Below, piece by piece: positions 57,201 through 64,000 of a stretch of DNA of 64,000 nt (position 1 is the stretch's first letter; each line of letters begins with the position of its first letter). Made by a program: the position numbers and the translations under genes. The notes under the pieces were generated by a model. That model was given only the letters and a program-made list of their open reading frames with translations. It was not told the origin of the DNA and did no database searches. Where the stretch lies: contig OX419755.1 of assembly GCA_948567375.1 (NCBI GenBank), positions 40,181,001 to 40,245,000 on the forward strand, in the 5' to 3' direction. This DNA is from Lunularia cruciata. Its lineage: Eukaryota > Streptophyta > Marchantiopsida > Lunulariales > Lunulariaceae.

Positions 57201-60200
57201 AGTGAAGAACAACAGCGCAAGAGCTCTGAATAGATAAATCAAATAGTCGTCTTACAGAAGCTGGTCCATCGACCGTCGTTGCTGGCATCAGCTTGCCCTT
57301 TCTCAACAGGTATCTTCTCCCGTCCACCAGTCCAGTTGAGTCCGTCAAATGTCCATTTCACTGTGCTTTCAGCACCGCCCTTCCCTCCTTAGTCCCGCGG
57401 ACAATTCTGTGAAGTCAGGATCAATCAGCAACTTTACCGTCAAGACTTTTTCCAAAAGGGAGCAATCGCAATGAATGACTCAATGTGAATAACCTTTATT
57501 GTAGAGCTAGTTATCACATGGCTGGCCAGTCCTTCGTTTCCCTTTTCCACTCTCTTTCCTGTTCCTTAAAGGCATAACGTAGGCAAAGCTTGTAACGCTC
57601 CCCTTCCTTCCTTCACTTCTCTCCTCTCCCATTGCACTCACCTCCTCTAGTCCGTTTCTCTCCTGAGTACAATCTAGCCGATTGGTGGAGAATATTGCAG
57701 CCGCAGCAGCTCATAAGGTCCTTGAAGAACATAACTTTACTTTGAAGCTAGCCCACTAGTAATGATTCTCAAGCCCCGTAGCTAATTGGTTTTTCATTTC
57801 GTACTTCTGACTACATATCAAAGATCTTTACATGTTACATGATTTCTCCTTGTGATGTCATAACAACCCCTCTCGGGCGGGTGCCATGGTCGTGTAAGAA
57901 GTAGCAAAACATAGCTACGAATGTTCTAGCCTTCTGTCAAATCCTGACTTGACTAAGTAGTGCTGATACATCATAGAAAAATATGAATAAAAAAACAGCT
58001 ACGGTAGACCCCTAGAAATCAGAAGGAGTCAGGTTCACCACTATAGATGCGATCATAAGACGCGGTCTGCTGCTGTGCTTCACCAAGTGATACCCTTTTC
58101 GTATCTTGTTTCAAATACAGTCGTACCCGCACAACTTTTCTTTTATTGTCTTGGAAATTTCCAATTTTTTTTCTGACTCAAATCTGATGCTGCAACTTTT
58201 TTGCTACTTCTGACTGAACTCCTGATGCTGCAACTTGTGCTACTATCCCCCTTCATAGGCTGCACCGAACTATCATGCAAAATTCTCCACACCACGACTA
58301 CATTCATACGGTTGAAGGAATGTGCGGTTTAACTCTTGCTATCTCCTAACTCCGTCAATTGCCGTTACTACTGTGAGTAAACAGATTCACCCTCGTTATG
58401 CATGATCCATGATTTATCCAGTGCTTAATACCAAGACTTTGGTGAACCATTAACGTTAATGAATTTTCTCCTTTGGAAAGGGGAAGGTGAGTGAGATGTA
58501 GAATAATTACTTACAAAGCAAAATTTTAGTTCATTCTCATAAATACTTACACTCAGGACGGAAGGTGAAGGTGGCTTCATTAATTGGCAGCAGAGTTGTG
58601 ACATTCACGCAGTCAACCATGGAATATCAAGGAATTCTGACAGCATGAAAGCCCTAGATCGGTCCGTGTGCAAATTTACTCACATCTGACGGATTCCTTG
58701 TGGAAGACATACAAAATCGAAACGATACAAAGAGACATCAGGGACGTACCCGTTTGACTTGGTGTACTCTAATTCCCAGCTTTAAGGAAAGCTGCAGTCA
58801 CCGAAATCCAGCTGGAGATTTCCGGAATAAAATCCATGAGCATTCTCGAAGGTTCCCGTTTGTCTCGTAAGATGTATCGGAAGCAGAAGTTCATTGAGGA
58901 CTCTCATGCACTACATGCACGTACTGTCCTCTACTTGAGAACCTTTTGTTACCACATTCCAGTACTAGAATTCAAGAGAGTACACATGACGTGCAGTTTT
59001 AGTTTTGATTGATCTGTGATTCATTTGATTCATCTTGAAGTGGGTTTACACAACTTTTGGGAAACGCAAATGATATAGAACGTGCCAAGGGGGTCACTCA
59101 CTCATACAAATGCGTGTCACTTTTTGATGGGGGCACAAATGGGACCTGCTGTCACAACTGAAATCTGCAAAACTTTGTAATCCACGAAAGGGACAATTTT
59201 GATTTCACTAGATGTTCGAGTTTCGGGAAACAATGCCCTCGTCCGGAGGGTAGCCTAAGCTTTTCCTAGTATCTGCACTGCATATGGCACGCTTGAAGTT
59301 TTACGGCATCAACGATGTCCCTTCAAGAAGCATACGACCTATAAAGCGCAACAATTGCAGGTCGTTGAGTTTGCGTAAAGTATGAACCTTTAACATCAAA
59401 TTAAGTTACTGTCATCGATCGATATAAAGTAACGGATCTCAAGTACAAGTATTGTCAAACTTCGCGGAATCAGTTCTTCCTGGAGATCACCTGGATCCTG
59501 GATTTCTTAGCCAAGCGAGGAAACGGAAGGGTTGCGGGGCCGTATTTCATCCGTATGAAGACAAAAAGTTGTATACAGTATTGCACATACGAGGCGTTTG
59601 AAAATTGTAAAAACGATATCATTAAGACAAAAGAAATTTGACGTGAAATGTATCGTTCTTGTTGTCTTGAATTCTCAAAGAGAGAGAGAAGAGATACATA
59701 GCTTTTTTATATTTTATCTCTCACTACTTCCCTTCCTTCTCTCTCACTACTACCACGAACCCTCTCGACGTTCCCAAGGAATTTGTATAGACAGACCGGA
59801 ATAGTTGTATTTGCAGGAAATCTGTCTCAGGGAGCGTATTTCCACAAATTAAATTCTTTTGATATTTGGGAGTTTTGTTCTTGTATTCTTTCACATAATC
59901 CTGTCATGGGTGTTTTGGCTCATGTACTGGGGTGCCATAACAGTAATGGTCACATGGACTATGGGTTTTAAAGTGAATACTCGGATCTATATTTTTCTTT
60001 ATACTCGAGTAAAGCCCTACGGGCTTTTCCGTACTAGACTTGGGCTCTGAAATCCATTGGGCCACAAAGCGGCTTGATGTTTTCGCCTTGCGCAGGCTTT
60101 CTGATTTCGTGGCCCCCTGGTCTTACATCCGAAGGGCCACTCCTTATCGTGAAGTAGCGGTTCAGACCTTGCTGCTGCGACTTAAGAGTTTATCAAATCG

Positions 60201-60266
60201 TGGAGCAGCAAATCAGCTGTGCTGTTTGGTAACCTTTAAAAGGCCAGCCGCCACTTCCATACTACT
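54297..60266. other. Host intergenic DNA, gene-free as far as visible
   Basis: Only short and unsupported ORFs (for example 56120-56488 minus and 55443-55679 minus). A 32-bp direct repeat at 54995-55026 and 55036-55067 (GGCGYAAAGCCAAACAAAGC at the start). A CAGCAGC/GCTGCTG palindrome near 55340. A hairpin AAAGCCC-TAC-GGGCTTT at about 60013-60029. Confidence 0.45.
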
Positions 60267-60312
60267 TGATGGGGTCTTCCCATCCTTCATTTTTCCTACG
60301 CGGTCGCCTTTT
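60267..60312 (+). mobile_element. SINE-like retroposon, 5'-truncated copy 3
   Basis: 46 bp (TGATGGGGTCTTCCCATCC...GCGGTCGCCTTTT) flanked by the perfect 14-bp duplication ACTTCCATACTACT (60253-60266, 60313-60326). Truncation at the left with a T-run at the right supports retroposition in the plus orientation. Confidence 0.82.
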
Positions 60313-60326
60313 ACTTCCATACTACT

Positions 60327-61675
60327 CCCCACAGAAATAAACCTTCTAGGGTTATATACCCACTGGGCACTACATATGGTAGTAGCATAAAAGGTTGGCT
60401 CGAACGGCTCGGGCATCGGTGGTTAGTAACTTGTCTGTCTCATGTATTTCACAACGACTGCAGATGAACCCGAGCTTCTCCTGTCTCTTCCCATAACCAT
60501 ATTGTATAGTAGAATAATGTAATATGAGTTAGTAATATCTTGATCTCCTGCAGTTACGCGAGACAGTCTGCATTGACATTGTGGTTCATCTCATCTTTCA
60601 TGGCCAATCACTTTCGACGCACATCTATTATAAACTTCCCACATCGCGATGCATTTGACTTGTATACATTGCGAGTTAGGGCCATCAAGGCTTCCCTCCT
60701 TCTCCCTAACATCTCTGCTCACTCAGTCGAAACAGTGCCCTGCGAGCACACCAATCAGCCCAATCCCACATACCTCCCTCAATCAATAATACCACCCCTC
60801 CCCATCTACAGTTGTAATATTCATTATTCACTCCTCACTCACTCACAAGCAGCCTGCTTACAATCGACCCCATCTGCATGCATGTTTTTCATCATCATCG
60901 CCACTTTGCTCTCCTGCAACCCAATCACATCTCTTGAAATTGCTTTCCTCCATTTAAGATCTCCTTCGATAACCTCCTTCCCTCCCCGATACATTCGATT
61001 GCAGCAAGGCTCCACTGGTTTCAAAAGTGCTAGTTTCTTATCAAGAGCCTTTTCGGCTTTGGAATTCTTGTCTTTCTCTCCATCTTTGCCAATTCAACAT
61101 TCCTGCCATCTTAGCGGCTTTTCTGCTGACAATCCCTCCGATGCCACATTCTCTGGATCACACCATGCAGTGAACTGCCAAATTTGATCGGTCCCCCATA
61201 TATTTCCTTCCTGCACTTGCGCTGTGATCATGCCCCTTATTACCGTGATCAGAGTCATGTACAGGCTCGGATCCTGATTAGTAGTGTGCAGTGTGCTCCC
61301 CGCTCCTTTAAAGATGGCCAAAAGTCAATCTCCCTTCCTTCCCTCCTTTCCGTCATTCACATCTAGATGCTGTCTGCTCCCAACTACTCTCTCTACACTG
61401 ATTATTTCTCTCTCTAAACTGATTATTACCCTATTGATTGTCAGTTGACGAAAACATAGTACTTCACTCTCTCTCTGTTTTGTTTTGGTGGTGGATAGAT
61501 CAGTAGAAAGATACTCCATCCGTAAAAGGCCATATCCACCACCCACTACGGTAATACAACTACGGAGGTACCGCCTAAAATGCTGCACGCGGTAAGAAGG
61601 AGAACCCAATCCGTGCTCTATTCATTACCTCCACGTTTACGAAGGTTAAAAGGGCTAATATGACTGCCTTACCAC
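60327..61675. other. Host intergenic DNA upstream of the MYB gene
   Basis: The longest open stretch of the host part (60540-61187 plus) is here but shows no family and starts only at TTG. No other feature seen. Confidence 0.45.
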
Positions 61676-61678
61676 GTG
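61673..61678. promoter_or_regulatory. G-box CACGTG at the left edge of the duplication
   Basis: CACGTGTC, a bZIP/bHLH and ABRE-like site. The second duplicate has GGGTGTCG instead, without the CACGTG core. A further G-box CACGTG is at 62056-62061. Function is inference from motif only. Confidence 0.35.
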
Positions 61679-61930
61679 TCGAGATTTGGACTATACGGTA
61701 CTACTATCGGAAATGTAAGTCAACGTAGTCCTCTCCCCCTCCTGGCTCTGCTCGTCTTCTGTCTCCCCCGCTCCGGTAAAATTTTATGGCGGACACAACG
61801 GGTGTCGAGGTTTGGACTATACGGTACTACTATCGGAAATGTAAGTCAACGTAGTCCTCTCCTCCTCCTGGCCCCGCTCGTCTTCTGTGTCCACCGCCGC
61901 CGATGAAATTTTATGGCGGATAAAACCGAT
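61676..61930. repeat. 126-bp tandem duplication in the MYB upstream region
   Basis: Two adjacent copies (61676-61801 and 61802 to about 61930), each starting GTGTCGAG and containing ACTATACGGTACTACTATCG, GTAAGTCAACGTAG and AAATTTTATGGCGGA. They differ at scattered positions. They end about 1.1 kb before the MYB start codon. Confidence 0.92.
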
Positions 61931-62419
61931 GGCCGGAGACGTAGCTTTAGAGTGTGCCGAAAGACCACCACGGTTAATGACAGACAGAGAGCAGCGCATT
62001 CGCCGGGTGCCAAGAGGGACCCATTAGGAGCTTGCCACATCTTCCAGGTTCCCGGCACGTGGAAAGTAAAGCCGCATCACATTGACGCGCGACTTGGCAT
62101 TGCACTGGGATCTTCTTCTAACGGAACCGTTCAGGTTTAACGTGGTTGATTGAACGGCAGCATATGATCTCTCCGAAGTTGCGAGCAAGGGTGGTCCGAG
62201 GGACGAGAATAATATATGACTAGTACTCGTGGCCGATCCGACCAGATAGCCAGCTTCCTACGTCTAACCGCAACGTGGCATGCATCTGACGGCCAATGGT
62301 GAGATCAGAGTTGACTGTTGATGGTTAAGATTTCTCTTTGTTGTCGTGTTCCGTTGATCTTTAGGGGAAAGGATATGGTTGGTTCTCTCTTCCGGTAACT
62401 ACTGTGGTGAATACAACTG

Positions 62420-63004
62420 AGGTAAAAGAGGACGACCAGCAGCACAATAGAGGAGAAGAACGAGTTCTACAATCTAGAGCAGAGAAGACGAGAGGAGGAG
62501 GAACACGAGATAGAAAGCAGTTGTGAAGAAGAAAAAAGCGGAGCTACACTGTCCGTTCCGTTGTTGTTGTTAAGAGCGAGAGAGACCACATCAGACAGGA
62601 GACAGTCCACTAGCGGGTTGAATCGAGAAGGCACAAGGCCAAGGAGAGGAGCTGAGCCAGTTCTCGTTTACAGTAGCAGCATCTGAGAGAGAGAGACCAG
62701 GAGAAGTCGAAGAGGAAGAAGAAGATCGAATCCAGTTATTCTCTCTTGTTTCTTGTTTGCGCGGCTGTGTATCATCTAATATCATCATCTGGTATCTATC
62801 GGGTTGAAAACTACTCGGAACCACCACAAGTTGTTCTGCAGTTGTCAAGCGAACACACGTACAAACAAATAGCAATATCACAACACTACCCACCTCCAAA
62901 AGCTACAGAAGAAGCTAGCTAGCATTCACAGACGAAGCAAAGGCAGCCAACAGTTTGATACGAATAGGAAGTGAGAGAGAGAGAGACAAAGGAGATTTTG
63001 AAGC
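62420..63004 (+). promoter_or_regulatory. Probable promoter-proximal region and 5' leader of the MYB gene
   Basis: Purine-rich DNA (GAGAGAGAGA at 62971-62985, many GAAGAAG runs) directly before the ATG, as in many plant 5' leaders. No certain TATA box; a candidate ATAATATATG lies at about 62208. Start of transcription unknown. Confidence 0.4.
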
Positions 63005-64000
63005 ATGGGGAGAGCACCGTGTTGCGATAAGCAGGGGCTGAAGAAAGGGCCTTGGACGCCGGACGAGGATCAGAAGTTGGTCGCATACATCCAACGACAC
63101 GGGCACGGAAGTTGGCGGGCCCTTCCCAAACACGCCGGTATGAGTCTGTCACGTTTTGCCTCGTGGTTGCATCAGCAGCAATTTGTATCACGAGCATTGA
63201 CAGAATTTGTTCTCTGATTGATTGAGGCATTTTCACTGGTGGAAATTAACCGAAGTCTTGTTTGTTTCATGTTGCTCCAGGCCTCTTACGATGCGGGAAG
63301 AGCTGTCGCCTGAGGTGGACGAACTACTTGAGGCCCGATATTAAGAGGGGCCGTTTCTCTTTGGATGAGGAACAGCTCATCATTCACTTGCACGCCATTC
63401 TGGGCAATAGGTAAGGATCTCTTGCTTCTTCGACTAGGCATGAATCTTGATTTGTGGAAATGTAGGTAAATTGTGTGCTTCCGCAATATTACGAAAGGAG
63501 AAATGTGAGTCTGATGTTGTTTCTCTACCGTGTCATCTATGCAGATGGTCCGCCATTGCCGCTCACCTGGCTGGACGAACGGACAACGAAATAAAAAACT
63601 ACTGGAACACCCATCTTAAGAAGCGCCTGCTGCACATGGGAATCGACCCAGTCACGCACAAAGCCACGCAGTCACCACCACTTTTGTGTTCCAAGTTGAG
63701 CCACCTAGCTCAATGGGATAGTGCTCGTTTGGAAGCTGAAGCCCGGCTTGCACGACGTACTTCTCCAGATAGTTTTTTGCGGTCATGGAAAGCCCAAGCC
63801 AGCGGTCCACTACGAAGCGATCTCCCCTCGGTTCAGTTGCCATCTTTCGTCCAGCACTGGGAGCAATCGATGCAGTCTCAACTTACCTCAAATGAGTTCA
63901 GCAGAAGTTCTACAGCCACATCATCTCCGGCTGCTTCATCTCTGGACTTCGATTCAGCTGGTGCAGCTTTATTACTCAATCACATATCCTCCATGTCAGG
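63005..64000 (+). CDS. R2R3-MYB transcription factor, MIXTA-like subgroup 9 (partial at right edge)
   Basis: Nuclear DNA-binding regulator. Three exons are visible: 63005-63137, 63281-63410 and 63545 to beyond 64000; introns start GT and end AG, and exon 2 has the classical 130 bp of R2R3-MYB genes. Exon 1 encodes [20 protein letters not shown] and R2 (Trp17, Trp37); exon 2 completes R2 and starts R3 ([40 protein letters not shown]); exon 3 ends R3 with [20 protein letters not shown] and [15 protein letters not shown]. After the domain [20 protein letters not shown] matches the subgroup-9 motif of MIXTA, MYB16 and MYB106, which control epidermal cell shape and cuticle. The remainder is Ser/Gln-rich with [13 protein letters not shown], a likely activation region. 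Frame stays open to the edge. Confidence 0.93.

Noticed and set aside
60013-60029. Hairpin AAAGCCC-TAC-GGGCTTT as a terminator
   Set aside because: Bacterial-type terminators do not apply in a plant nuclear region and there is no gene before it.
59780-60050. Possible organellar DNA insertion (AT-rich, hydrophobic ORF pieces)
   Set aside because: No recognisable plastid or mitochondrial gene segment.
60540-61187. 215-codon open stretch, the longest in the host part
   Set aside because: Begins at TTG, has a low-complexity Ser/Pro/His-rich composition, no domain pattern and no splice or promoter support.

Overview
The window is nuclear DNA of a land plant. The evidence is an intron-containing R2R3-MYB gene of the MIXTA-like subgroup 9 at the right edge, plus chromodomain Ty3/gypsy retrotransposons primed by initiator tRNA-Met. 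The compact MYB and the gypsy types would suit a bryophyte or another seed-free plant, but the species is not proven by what is visible.

Layout. About 1-36.6 kb is one stack of nested transposons. Element A (Ty3/gypsy, minus strand, running off the left edge, 5' LTR at 36211-36610) was hit in its gag by a pogo/Tigger-like DNA transposon (3616-5711) and by a second gypsy element of the same family, B (plus, 5892-35441, TSD TTCAY). B in turn holds element D (minus, 8091-17878, TSD GAGA) between protease and reverse transcriptase, and element C (plus chromovirus, 19934-34006, TSD ATAAG) in its integrase. C is interrupted by a chimera (24921-32722): a minus-strand relative of C (F: LTR-gag-protease) joined to an inverted duplication of a large coiled-coil ORF (E). 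From 37.4 to 41.5 kb lies a further gag-protease relic (G). From 41.5 to 48.9 kb the DNA is AT-rich and gene-free, with a solo LTR of the C family (45672-46261, perfect TSD ACTTG) and a SINE-like copy. At about 48.9 kb base composition becomes balanced and looks like ordinary host DNA. This 14-kb stretch has no convincing gene, only small repeats, and leads to the MYB gene at 63005.

Main discovery. Element D is a Ty3/gypsy retrotransposon whose polyprotein carries a complete cytosine-5 DNA methyltransferase domain (motifs I, IV with PCQ, VI with ENV, VIII, X) between protease and reverse transcriptase, and ends in a perfect C4HC3 PHD finger after the integrase. It therefore reads gag(2 zinc knuckles)-PR-DNMT-RT-RNaseH-INT-PHD: a mobile element that encoded both a DNA-methylation writer and a chromatin reader. 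The copy is decayed, but gag through RT still lies in one frame, interrupted by about ten stops, mostly TAG. That is what methylcytosine deamination at CAG would give.

The transposons do not cooperate with the MYB gene. They record successive insertions next to a host locus. The MYB protein is expected to regulate epidermal or cuticle development. A 126-bp tandem duplication and two G-boxes lie in its upstream region.
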